64,000 bases of DNA, from contig OX419759.1 in assembly GCA_948567375.1 (NCBI GenBank), positions 969,303 to 1,033,302 of the forward strand, given 5' to 3'. Below are positions 44,720 to 57,600 of this stretch, one piece after another. A model generated the notes under the pieces. The model saw nothing but the letters and a program-made list of their open reading frames with translations, ran no database searches and had not been told where the DNA came from. Source of the DNA: Lunularia cruciata. Taxonomy: Eukaryota > Streptophyta > Marchantiopsida > Lunulariales > Lunulariaceae. A program made the position numbers and the translations under genes. Every line of letters begins with the position of its first letter. Positions within the stretch are counted from its first letter, which is position 1.

Positions 44720-47000
44720 CAATACACTATTAGATCATATATTAAATTGTACAAGGTATGAACTTACTAAGAATCAAATCCCAACTCAACTCTTGAGTGC
44801 ATAACTCTATCTTCATGAAAGAACTTCTCACAATTAGATGTTATGTGTTTACTCACAAACTCAACTCTTAGCACCTCAACTCTAGGTCAACTCTTGAATC
44901 CTCCCAATCTCAACTCTTAGTAGCTCACCTCTAATCCTCATCCACATGAAAGAAACATAAAACTCCCAAGCTTCTCACCATTAGATGATGCAATGCACAA
45001 TGAATAAACTCTATCAAACAATAAAGTGAACTCTTGTGTTCCATATGTCCAATCTCCAATAGAAGCAAATAAGAGTTGACCTCAAATAGGCTTGAGCTGA
45101 ACTCACAAGCTCAAGAAGACAATTAAACAAGAAAGGCAACTTCATGAGCTCAAGAGGAGAATTCGACAAGAGAGGCATAATAAAGGTGAACTCATGATGA
45201 GCTTAAGCCTGTGAAGAGCCAATAGATGGCTATGGATGGTTGAAGCTTCTCAAATCCAAAATTTGAAGGAGAAGATTCCTAAAAAACTAAAGCCTTTGCA
45301 ATGTGAAGATGATCACAAATTTATGGAAAATTACAAAATGGAAAGCTCAAGAACAAATATTTTGTAATTAATGTAAAACTCTATATGAAGACAGGAAAAT
45401 GCAAAAGAATGTGAAGTGAAGTTAGAAAATGTATGCATGAATAAATGGTGAGGAAGAGAAGCTTGAATATCATAGAAGCTTGAGAAGCTCTAGGGGAGGA
45501 ACAAAATAGGTGAGTGAAGCTTAGAAAAATGAGTGAATACTTGGGACTAGAAATGCTACTCCCTTCTTTACTTCCCTCTTGGGAAATTTCAAATTTGAAA
45601 AATGTACAAGATGTGCTACAAAAAAGCACACATTCCTATGCTCTTTCTCTCATGCATTCCCCTTTCTCTGATGCATTTCCTTCTTTCTTCCTTGGCAGTT
45701 TCAAATTTTATTATGTATCTGTCTAATGCAATCATAAATTGAAAGATTAAGACTAGCCGGAAGAGAACCATAATTGTAACCATGAAAACCTTATGAATCA
45801 CAATTTAGATTCCCCACAAATAATTTATAGCTTTGATCAGTCATCCCATAAGTTTCATGAGTACCTCTAAAACCATTATATGTAGAATTTTTATTATCTA
45901 TATGTAAATGATTTTATGGTTTTCTATGAGTCTTGTAAAGTCTATATTTGAAATCCCTCATTCAATTCTAAAAGATTTATGCACTAATCATGGCCATGAG
46001 GAGGAAAATAGGAGAACTCTTCACATGTAACATTTTGGCTTATCTATTTAAAACTTAATACTCCAAGTCCCAAGTCTCCATGTCCACAATTTGGAACCAT
46101 GGACTTTATATGGAATTAAATGGAGATAAATCTTCAAGTTCTTCCAATTTAACATTCATTCTTAAGTTTTTGAATTAGTGGATGTGCACAATCTACCAAG
46201 ACAAGATTAGATTAGTTGTTACAATATATTAATATGGAAGATGATGGAGTCAGAATGGAAGTAAGAGTGGACAAGAGAGTAAAGAAAAATTGAGCACTAT
46301 GCTACCAAACAATGAGAAAAATGAGGGATTTAGTAGAAGATGAAGTACTTGACATTGATGTTGAAAGACATGGATACTACCTTCTTTCAAATAAGAAGCC
46401 ACACACTAATCTTAACCTTGAGTCAAAACAATTGGTAGGTGAATTTGCTTGTGATACATTTGGAGAGCTTTAAAGGATGGTCTTGTCTATCCCTTCTTAA
46501 TCAGTGTCTAATGTGGGTAAAGGGAAAGTACTAATGAGGATAGGATGATTGCACATCATTACTGCAAAATATTGGATAAGCATCTAATGTGGGTAAAGTA
46601 GAAGTATCCAAGAGGATAGGTTTAGGATGATTGCACATCATTACTCTCAAATATTGGATTAGCTTGAGGAATAAGAGCATTTTGCACAAAATCATGGTGA
46701 AAATTGTAAGAAACTAGTCCAAAAAAGCATAGCAACATATTTGGTTTGGCATAGGTTTTTTGAAGTTAGATGACAAGTGATAGATTATACAAGAAATATG
46801 GATAATATATGAAGTTGTACAAATAAGCACAAGCTTGGAAAGACAAAATAATTAGATAAGATCTCATTAAAGAGGAATAAGTAGGAATAGAGAATGGTCA
46901 ATGTTAAAGAAACCATCTTTGCCTCATTTTGCTAAGATGAATTATATGTTTGTGGTCAAGTCAACATCTCTCCACTTTCTCTTATAAGCATAGGATTTGG
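44720..47000. other. AT-rich repeat DNA, no gene recognised
   Basis: Around 44810-45190 short phrases (AACTCTTGA, CTCAAGA, GAACTCA) recur irregularly. 45380-45800 holds unrecognised frames on both strands. At 46490-46660 a roughly 85-bp segment (TCTAATGTGGGTAAAG..GATTGCACATCATTACT) occurs twice in tandem. Confidence 0.4.
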
Positions 47001-47720
47001 GAACAAGATTAATATAAGTGAAGGTGTTGCTGATAGCAAGGAAAAACATGTTGAGGCAAAACAAATTCATATGTCAAGCACCACCTAATTTCTAGCCCAA
47101 AGGAGGAAGAAAGAGGTCTTAGTTCAAGTCATTTTTTTTCCCAAGCACATAAGAGAGTGAGCTAAGGAGAGAAGGGGGAATGCATGCATAGGATAGAGGC
47201 AAAAAATAAGAAATAAAAATGTGAAGTAAGAATGAACGGGGATATGAATGTCAATTTATTGCTCATAAACCAGATTCAACAAAGAGAGAAAGACATGAAT
47301 GCAAATATTGCACTACCAAAGGATGGGATCTAACATGGAAAGAAAGAAGGGGACAAAATGATTAAGAAGAGTAAGCAAAGGAGAGTTTGTAAAGGGTATT
47401 CCAAGTTGTCATCAACTATGATATTTTCTTAAGATTTAGCAAAGTTTACTATCCTCAAATCAAAGATCCTTGAATCCATGGAGAGATGCAAAATAGCAAA
47501 AATTGAGGCTTTAAATTTGAGAAAGATGGAGACATTGCAAGTGAAAGTAGAAGCTTCAGAGAGAGCTATTATAGAGACTAAAGGTTGAAGGTTGATAATG
47601 ATAGGAGGTCAAGTGAAGAGAAGAGGAGGTCTTAAGCCAAGAAATAGAGATTGAAGGAAAGGAAATGCTTGCATGATATAGGACCCAATTTGGTAAGAGT
47701 AGGAGCGGCACTCAAGGAAA
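47000..47720 (+). repeat. Decayed coding remnant related to 6970-8440
   Basis: The segment ESMERCKIAKIEALNLRKMETLQVKVEA (given here in pieces: ERCKIAKIEA, KMETLQVKVEA) is similar to the coiled-coil stretch near 7925-8105. No known domain is seen. Confidence 0.4.
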
Positions 47721-49733
47721 TCCATTACTTTTCTTGAATTTAAGCTCTAGATTACACTCCTTATGATAGTTATAACAACAATTAGAATCTCTTATTCTAG
47801 AATACACACATTGTGGAAGCACATATGATTGTGAAAGTAAAGTACTTTCATGTAACTTGTAACTATTTGTGTTCATAAAATTACATAATTTCCTGACTCT
47901 TGAATCCTTTGGTGTTCATTTTATTAGATACTCTCATAATGATTTAATTATCTATAACTTGTCATCCTTTTTAACATTTTTTGTTAATAATATGTCGGCT
48001 TTAGAGAATTTGATAAACTATAATCTTATGTGTGCTATATTGCATCTGCCACTAAAAAATCATGTGCTTAGGATTCAAGAAGAATGCACCAAAATACCAT
48101 ATTGAAAGGAGGACATTTATGCAAGTCAAAAGCTATCATTTGCAATAAAACATTCACAAAACATGCCAAATACAAATAGGAGTGCTTTGGTATCCACCAT
48201 GAGATATTGGATGTTGGACCAAGTGCTGGTTAGGTCATCAGCATACTCAAGTGTGTGTTGGAGAACATTCACATGCACTAGATAGTGCTAGTAGGCATTA
48301 GTAAGTGATGGCATCACATTTACCATTGCTATGCTTTTACAATTGCTAAGTTTTAGGATTATATGGGTTTAGGTGGAAATCAAAACACTAAAAATTTGAT
48401 AATGCAACATAATTTTATCTATGATATTGTGCTTTACCCTATGCTCAGCTTTAGGGTCAATTGGGCTTAAGGGGAAACCAAAACTCAAGAAATTGATAAT
48501 ACATACAAGAATTACCATGTTTAGTGAATATGAACACAAATTTAAGAGATAAAAATTCCTTCCATAAGTCACCATAAGTCTCGCAAGATGAACGCAAGTT
48601 TTAAAATACTTTTATGAATCACCATAAGGCTTACAAGATGAATAGAAGTAATGATACAACTACAAGAAATGACATGTAGAAGAGGGAGTGAGTCTACTTT
48701 GCTCTAGTGTGTGCTAATGCAGCTTTTAACCATCACCTTTACTCATAGCAAGGTATCCAAATGGACTATATGCCTAATTCTCTTCTTGCAAGAGAGAATC
48801 TTGAAAAGACTGTGCTTATATCTCATATGGGTCTGAATTATAAGCTTTAAGAGCTTTGGTTGTCCACTCCTCTTCCATGAATGTAATAGGAGGATGGGTA
48901 ACAACTCTACACCTCTCTAAGACTGCTTAATAGGGCTCTAATGATAAGGTGTGTGATGTATGCTTGGTGTGCCAAGGAGTACAAGAAGAAGGATGGCTCC
49001 TATAATATGGAAGTGTAGCACTATCAACTGTCAACTATCAATATATCTCAAATTGATAACCTTAATGAAGTAAGCATGGCATATGATCTAACTATAACAT
49101 ATATAAAGTCATCAATGTCATTTATACCTTTGTGCCCCATATCATAGTCCTCTCCTAAGTCCTTGCACTTTGAGCAAGCCTCCTAATAGTACCTCTCCAT
49201 TTTACCCTTATTATTTGAGTAAGAGAAGAATTGGTCTCTCATCTAGTAGTAGGTTCATGTCCAATACCTTGCTTAGTAGTCCTTAAAGATGGTATCCTTC
49301 ACATCAATGAACCCATCCATGTTTACCAACTCTAGAGTCCTTCCCAAACAACAATCCCACATGTTGGTATCTTGCATGAGGTACGTGAATGGTATTTGTG
49401 ATCTTTCGCCATAAAGTGTTAAATGCACTTTCTTCTTTGCCATCTTGGCCCAAGTGATTGTATAATTGGGCTAAAATCTTGCAATAAACCGCTGCCTAGG
49501 AGACAACAAGATCTTGTGTAGTATACCATTATTGCCAACAACTCTCCAACATGTCTTTGGTCTCCTCTACTCCTATAGGATGGACTTGTACCTTAGGCTA
49601 GCTATGTTGCTTCTTTCTATAGGAGAAATGATGGATTCCATATAGGAAGGAAGTCCAATCTATTCTTAAGTTGTTCTTTCATACCCCTAGGAAGGGAGTC
49701 TAGTGGAGCAAGAAACCTTGTTGACTCCATATC
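47721..49733. other. Repeat-like DNA, no assigned gene
   Basis: Only short broken frames are present. 49020-49110 resembles 20070-20200. Minus-strand frames at 49130-49450 look protein-like but could not be named. Confidence 0.35.
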
Positions 49734-50220
49734 TATAATAATATGGAGTTTAAAGACAAGTTATTGAAGACTAAGAAAATAGAAAATATGCCAAATTAGC
49801 CAAGAATTATAATAAAATTCTATAAGCATCTAGGAAGCTACTTGGTACCTTCTAAGTATTGAATAATATGCATATCAAGTGGTGAGTTTTAGGAGGAAGC
49901 TTCTTAGGAAGTTCTTGGCTAGCTTAGTTTGCATGCCAAATAGGTGGCTTCTAGAAGGAAGCTACTTGGGAAGCTTCTCCATTAGCTTAGCTTGCACGCT
50001 AAGTAGGTAGCTTCTAGAAGGAAGCTTCTTGAAAAATTTCTTGGTCAGCTTGGCTTTACTCTAAGAAGACAACTTATAGGAAGCTTCTCAAGAGCCTTGT
50101 ATGTTCCCTATAAATACCAAAGCCCAAGCTCATGCAAGGCATTTGGATTTTCCTCATTCAAGAGTCCCAATGTGATCTTTCACTTTGATCTTCCATTCTC
50201 TTATTCCTTGATCTTTTACA
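49734..50220 (+). mobile_element. LTR of the HindIII-subrepeat family, plus orientation
   Basis: 487 bp, homologous to the reverse complements of 59814-60299 and 60580-60976. It starts TATAATAATATGGAGTTT (TGTAACAATATGGAGTTT in the others) and ends GATCTTTTACA. It has a TATA box CTATAAATACC (about 50109-50119) and three imperfect AAGCTT-rich subrepeats of about 60-66 bp. No internal region was identified on either side, so it is a solo or orphan LTR. Confidence 0.72.
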
Positions 50221-51600
50221 ATATTAATACACCTAGCAACCATTTGTGCAAGAACTTAGAGCTAAGATATAGCCAACATAGTGAGGTGTTGGTTTGCTCC
50301 ATAAGTCTTTCATGGTTCTAGAAACAAACAGATTCAAAACGAATTTTTCCATGCCTAAGTAATACAAGATTTCTCACCTAGATTTCTAGTCAGCATAATA
50401 GGATAAGTGAAGCCCTTTTACTACATGATTTCTTGACTAGGGTATGTATAGGACAACCATCAATTTGTCCTTGTCCTTTGAGTCTTCATCTTACGTGTTG
50501 GTCTTTTAAGTGATACCTCTTATCATAGCACATGATCATATAGGAGCTAAGTGCTTGATATGTCAAGGAATACTTGAATGAACAACTCTTGTAGGTTTGT
50601 ACTTGTTTCTTTAAAATTTACTAAGGATGCATCCATCCATGAGCAAAATTATTCTCGGTACTCAAGCTCAAACACAGTCTTAAAAATCCAATAGCACCAT
50701 GCTAATTTACACATCCTATGAGTTGGGATCAATATTGATAGTAGCATCATGAGCGCCCTACAATTTAGCATCTTGATGTATTCTTGCCATCTCCTTGTCA
50801 AATACATAAGGAACCTTGACGTATTCCTATTTGGGATATAAATTTGGATTCAATACTAGCCCTCAATTTATCAACTTCAAGCAATCAACTAAATCCCTCA
50901 AGATGAAGTATGTAAGGCATATTGTTACATAGGTTATCTCATGGGGATTTTTTAGTTGGATCCTCCTTCCAATATCACTTATGCTAGTACATCTCTAGTC
51001 CTTCCAAGTTCCAAAATTTTGACTCTCTATGCCCATAGTATGGAGAATTGCTTTGTACAAAGTTTCATTATAGTAATATAGTTGATATGTTGTTGCTCTA
51101 ATAATGATGAGGGAAAAGTTGAAGTGGTAGATTTGTTTAAGCAAGGTGCAGACCAAATTTTACTATTGTAGGCAAGTAAAGGCGGCAAATGCTTCCTTCT
51201 ATATATCATATGTAAGTTTAGTTGGGGTAGGAAGGGACACTATGTCAAGTGTTCTTTGTCTTCTCAACAAAAATGCTTTGGCCGCCTCCTTGACTTGATT
51301 GATGTTGATGGTTCCTAGCGGCCAAAATGTCATAAATAACAAGAGTGTGGTAATAGCAATAGGGTTATAGTTGAACCTATGACTTGGAGCAACTACAAGT
51401 TATAACTTATCTTGGAATTCATGGAGATCTTGTAGGACTTGTTTGATAAGCTCCGGTGGTAGAGACACTTCCTTTTCAAGTGCTTGTATTGTTGTCATCT
51501 CCCAAGTGCAAATTTCTAACCCCTTTATGTTTTGCATTTGTAGGTTAAAACTCACTTTCTCTATGGGCTCCAAGGCCTCATAAGCAATCATAAAATATGG
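50221..51600. other. Repeat-like DNA, nothing recognised
   Basis: No coding frame of note. The sequence is AT-rich with scattered short frames only. Confidence 0.35.
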
Positions 51601-54600
51601 AAATTGGCATCTAAGGGGAATTTATTAGCTACCCACTACTTAATTAGATTACTACTTCCAAGGGCAATTGCTTTCCTTCTTCATATGATGTCTCACAATC
51701 TAAAGCTACATTAGGTCCCATTTCCCTGTCTATTCTTGCTAGTTGGAGACTTGGGGCACCTGGGCCTCTTTTGGCTTTTGGAGTCACTTCTTTTTTGTGG
51801 TTTTTGTCAATAACTTCTTGTCTTGTAATGTCCACCAACTTGTGATGTTGTTCTATCATCTTATATGGACTTATCTGACTCATATCTTCCTCTAATAAGT
51901 CCAAAACTATGGCCCACTTCAATGGAGTTTGATGCTCATCCTCTAATTCCAACACGTCCACTATATGGATTGCCTCATTATGCTGCCTATATTTGGTACT
52001 CATTGATAATCAGCGCTTCTTTTGCTGGTGAGTGTGTCTTGGTAGCAATTGTGGATTTGGAGGTCTTGTGTTAGCACTTCTATTCCCTTATTTTGGCAAT
52101 TCATCCCTTCCACAACCCCACTTCCTTTGGAGTTCCCATTTTTCTATGGTAATTGGGATGTTTTTCTTGTAACTTCCTTTGGTACAAGACTGATTCTTAT
52201 AGCTTCCTTTTGTAAAAGACTGCTTCTCATAGCTTCTTCTTGTAAGGACTACTTCTTGTAGCTTCTTTTGGGACCAAACTACTTCTCACCTTCTTCATGC
52301 AAGAGGACTTAGACTTCTTTCTTGCACTCTTCTTTACTATTAGTGGTATTTATAGGAGTTTTAGGTCAAGATGAACTAGAAGTGGGAGACTCGTTGCCTA
52401 CGGGACCTCCTCTTGACTTCTTACTTGATGGTCCCACCTTATTACTCCATGACCCTCTCTCTTATATTTATCTCTTGTTGATCCTTCAAGTTTACCCTCC
52501 TCCTTGTTCTCCTCAGGTTGTCCTCCACATCAGAATTCTCATCAGAATTCTCATTCTTCAAGTTTGCCATAACACCTCCACTGTATGATGGTTAATGAAG
52601 CAAAGTAGTTGGTTTACTCTTTGTTCCAACTTTTAGTTTTACATTATAAGGTTGTTTTTGGATATTTGTTGAGCCTTGACCTTGGCCTCTTCCTCCTTCC
52701 TCTTTTGCTTATAATAGAGAAGGTATTTTTGATATCACTCTTTCTTGTTTTCAAGCTCAATTTTTGATTGTTGGTATGAGGCAAGTCTCCTCTCAATTGC
52801 TCTCCTTGCTCTCTCCCAGGTTATCTTCCTTTTTCAAGAGTAGTTATCTTTTCTTCCAAGCTAGACTCAGTCAACATTGAGTCATTTATTTCTTTGCAGG
52901 AATTCTCTAGATGTGTTGTTAGTTCTTATATCTTTTCATTTGCTTCTTTGGAGTCCTCCTTGGTGCTTGTTGCCTCATCTTGTAGTGATTGGATTTCTCC
53001 TCTATTCTTCTTATTATCCAATTGTGCGCTTGACAATAGAATGTTGATAGTGGATTTCTCTACTTTTAAGAGTAGGAATTGTGACTCAAGCGCTAAAACT
53101 CTTTCCCAACCTTGGCAAACTCCTTTTGCTACATGGTTTGCTTCTATTCCCAAGACAATTCTACTTCTTGTAATCTACAAGAACTTTCACGTAGGAGTTG
53201 TTCTTGCTTGTCCCATAGTTCTTTTAATTATTTGTGAGCTAGGTAGTTGCATCTCAAGTCCATGAGTATACATATAAGACCAAGCTTCCATGCTTAGTTG
53301 AGGTTCTCTATCCACCTATTAAGATGTTCCCCGCTTAGTAGGTTATCAACAAGGATGTCCATCATTTGAGAAGAAACCCCTAACCTATCTTCTTCTCACA
53401 GCCTATGTGTACAAGTATAGACCTCTCTTGGCCTATCTATTAGCACATTATCTTGGAAGATGGTGATGCTTTGAGGAAAGGAAAGTGCTCCTAGTTCCTT
53501 AGTGGGCTTGCTTATTGGCTTGTTGATTTAGAGAGACTCCCTCTAGTTTAGATAACACTTGGTGAATTGTCCTCCAAATGGATCATGTTTGGTTCCCTTT
53601 GCTGTTTGGAACTAGATCCTTTTTCAAAAGCAAGAGCTAAAAGCTTCATGTCTTCTAAAATTACTCTCTTCAATCTTGAGGGGGCTATCCTCTTCTTGGG
53701 GAGAAGGTGGTTCTTTGTCTCTTCTTCCTCAATAGTGGGAAACCTTATCTTGATCCTCAACTTCCTTTTATCTTTTGTTGGGGGTGAGGATGCCATGACA
53801 TCCTTTTTGGAGTGGTTGTCTCCTTGCTCTTGTTGTGGGCAACCTCCTCTTTTATGGGATTTATGGGTTCCCATAGTGCTTATCTTGTACTTCTAGAATT
53901 TTGGCCATCTGAAATTTTAGAAGGTTTCCTCATTCCCTATTGGTCCATTTTTTGAAACTGAAAACAAGTTTGGCTGTCATATAGGAGCTCATCTTTGGCC
54001 CCCAATCCACTTTACCATATCTTGATAGCTCTTCATGAAGATGAGTAGTTGGGAAGTTGGTGACTCTTCCTTAGTACGGTTCTCCTTCAATTAGAGGGAG
54101 CCCAATGCCAAATGTTCCCATATTGCCATAAGTATGGGCCTCATATTGAAAGGTCTCTCTCTCTCCTTTTGTATCATTTCTTGCCTTCTTGAATTTTGCA
54201 CAACATTCCCATAGTTTGGTGAATACCATAGGAGCATATAGGATGCCTTGTGTATTACACTACCAATTAAGGCATCTATTAATGACACACTTAAGAAGGA
54301 TACATTTCCTATCAACCTATAAGCTTGTGAAAATTATTCATGGCATAGAAGAGTGGTGGGTGTGTCACACTTGCTTTGAGAACTTGTTCTAGTTCACGGT
54401 TCCCATCAAATTGTCATCTACATTGAGAAATAAAATCCCTAGAAGATGTTGTGGGCTAAACTTGAACTTCCTCCAAGCCAATGCAATATTTACTCTCTTC
54501 TTCTTGAGGGAGAATACCTATTGATTGTATCCTTGGTAATATGCTTGTGTTGGGAGAGTTTCTGAATGAGTGGAGCAAGCTATGGGAATTGGGATATGTA

Positions 54601-55650
54601 TGACCTTAGACTCCACTCCACTTGTAGTTATTTTGCCATTGCCAAGACTTTTAGGTAGCTCTTCATGCACTGGAAAATAGTATTTGTGTGCCACAATGTT
54701 CCATATCTTCCTCTTCTCTATGGTCTCCCATGTTTTGGGATCTACATTGCTACAAATGCATAAGGAGTTGGATTGCATGTAACTTGGCACGTTTGCTTTT
54801 GTGGTCTTTCAAGGTATCATTCCTTCTACTTCTCTCAAATTCATGGGATGTGGTGAAGCCTTTCTACTGCCCTCTCTTTAAATTGTTTCATGTTTGTATA
54901 GTCATCCAATTCTTCAAAAATTAAATTGTAGATTCCTTTGAGATCTCTTGTTGGTAGAAATCTATCTACTCAATTCTATTCCACATTAAAGCAAAATTTA
55001 TGGATGCTGAAAATGATAGCTTCTCTTCCCATTTGGTCCACCCGGTCCAAGATTACTCCCATAATCAGCCTTCCTATGAGTTCTTGCTTGCTATGCATAG
55101 AGTTCTAGATTTTTGGCTGAGTGTTCACATTCTCATAGTGATTTTCTATCAACTTGTGGTTGGTAATTTGCCTTCCTTTGTTGACTTTTCTTGATGAATT
55201 GCAACTGCTTTTGTATGCTTGTTCTAACCAATTCTCTCTCAAGTTCAAAATGATAGAATGAGGAAAACTTGAATGGTTTGAGACTTTTGTCTAAGTACAA
55301 TTGCTACCAATTGTGTACCTTCTTGTTCAAGTTTGAATGCTCTACATGAAGTGCACTACCTGAAAATAATATTTGAAACATCATCTTCCACTTGGCTTTG
55401 TTTTGTGTTCGAATCCAAAGTGTCATGCATGTAGCACCATTTTTTCATTGAATGCAAATCATCATGAACATATTGCCATCGTTTCTTTGAACCGGTGCAA
55501 TGGGTATCCACTACAAGAAACAAGTAATTTGGGTAGGTATTCTTGTTGTTTGGCCACTTCATATATCTTTTTGAATTTGTATCCTAGATCTTTAGGTTTG
55601 GCAACGGATATCCTGCATCAAGAAGCAGCTTTGGTGATCTTTCAATTGTT
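51601..55650 (-). repeat. Long decayed minus-strand coding remnant
   Basis: Protein-like minus-strand frames run from about 54800 to 51640, broken by stops: 54518-54790, 54091-54315 (RRQEMIQKERERPFNM), 53548-53874 (basic, KDKRKLRIKIRFPT), 52926-53153 (coiled coil, ALESQFLLLKVEKS) and 51644-52003. It follows the integrase of the Gypsy remnant at 55795-57600 in the same strand and could be its downstream or a neighbouring element's coding part. No family is recognised. Confidence 0.35.
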
Positions 55651-55794
55651 TAGAAAGTTCCTCAAGTCCCAAGGGAAGATTTTTCCTTAACATGGTTCTC
55701 ATAGCATAGTGTTGAAGTGTAATAAAGAAGCATCAAATTTCTTGTCAAATCTACTCTTCTTGGCCCATAAGGGAATATAATATGAGTTCTATGG

Positions 55795-57600
55795 TTTGTA
55801 ATTTGAACCATTGGTATGGGACTCTAATTCTCCATCTGATGTTTCCAATAGGACAATACCATTGTCAAAAACTTGTACTCTATAAGGGCCTAACCATTTC
55901 TTGGCAAATTTACTAGGGAATTGGCAAGTCTTATCATTAAACTTTAGTACCATGTTCCTTTTGTAGAGTGGAATGTCCTTTGTCTGATAATCAATATAGG
56001 TTTTTTCTTGGCTTGAGTGGTGTATTGTGTGTAAAGTGCCTAAAGCAGAAAAAACCCTTTCCTTTATTTTTTTCTCCCTCCTTAGATTGAGACATCCTAG
56101 ACTTACTTGTAAGAACCTTAAGGGGTGGGATTAAGAATTCAATGGTCAAAATGGTCTTCTTGCCCCTAGACAAGTTCACTCAAGGACCTCTTGCTCTAAG
56201 AATGAATCCTATAGTAAGATTTACTATGGTTTAGTAAGCCCATAGTGTGTCCATTAGCTTCTAATCCCAATCTATAGGGCTTAGATTGACAATTTTTTAT
56301 AGAATGGTGAGCATAATTCTATTGATATGCTAGACATGCCCATTTTCTTGTGGGTAGCATAGGACAGAAGAGTTATGTTGGATCCCATAGGCATTGTTCA
56401 AGTCCTATACTCTTTTATTAAACACCAAATCTGGATATAATATTTTTTTATTACACCTTTGATTAATTAATAGTAATTGTTGCAGAGTTGTTGACAAAAG
56501 ATTTTGCTTTTGCCCATTTTGTTATTAGTCTCATAACATAATGTAACAATGCCTAATCCTTCATGTAATGGGATTCACAAGTTCACTAAATTGATTCCTT
56601 ATTTTTAGAAGGATTATGCCACTAATACTAGGTGGAGGTATATGTATCATGAGATGGGTTACCAATTCTTTGGCAAGCATCACATGTGTAGGAATATTGA
56701 TTGGCATCATTAGAGATAGATGGTCATTAATACCTTGCAAGATAGATCCTGCAGGTAGTAAGCTCCAATGAAAAGTGCTCCCTTATTCATTAGAATATAT
56801 GCCTTTAACATGATAGAGATTTCCTCTAGGTTGATACAACACGAAAGTACTCTATCCACAACCATCATGTATAGATCTCCTTGCAACTTCTTGGTGAAGG
56901 AGAGAGTTGACATGAAAATTTGTATGTTTTGCCCGTGGTTAATCAAATGGCACTTTCTTGTAGATACATAACGCTTCATCTAGATCATCTAGTATGATTG
57001 AGTAGTCATTGTGTTTTTCATATTGAAGAGATTGGATAAAATCTATGGGGTTTGTATTTAGGAAACTTGTTGTGGGGTCTCCAAGAATGCGAGATAGGAA
57101 TCTGCATTGTCATGCAACTTGTTGAGGCAATATTTGACCATAAAAGAAAATTCATGTAGGAGTGACATCAAGCAAGCAACTCTGCCTACACAACATGGAA
57201 TTTTGATAAGGTACTTAGAGGGTTTGTGATCTACATGGAACACAAAACTATTGCCTATAAGGCAATGCCAAATTTTTAAATAGTGAAGATCATCTCAAGG
57301 CATTCTTGCTTGTTGTGGAATAATTTTGCTTTGTTGAACTAAGTTGCCAACTAACATAGCAGATGGGATGTTTCCATTTCTACTCATCATATTGTGCCAA
57401 TAAGTGTTCAAAAAAATATGAAAAGCTAGCTCTTAACTAGGTATTGCTAGAATTGGAGCAATGGTCAATTTTTGTTCAAGGTTTTGAAGGCTTTGGTGCG
57501 TTGGTTGGACCATGAAAACTCAATTATGGCATGTAGTAGGCTAGTTTGTTAATTGTGGAGTCTCATTAATTATGAAAGTCCTCTATGGGACAAATATCTT
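55795..57600 (-). mobile_element. Ty3/Gypsy remnant: RNase H and integrase
   Basis: RNase H is shown by FHVDHKPSKYLIKIP and VACLMSLLHEFSF (about 57058-57243), with an upstream segment matching the alanine/lysine-rich part of Gypsy RNase H to about 57480. An integrase C-terminal GPY-type module (KFAKKWLGPYRVQVFDNG, about 55840-55960) ends the region. RT motifs are not seen upstream, where 57812-58099 holds an unrelated-looking frame, so the copy is internally deleted and heavily broken. It is an old fossil by appearance. Confidence 0.65.
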
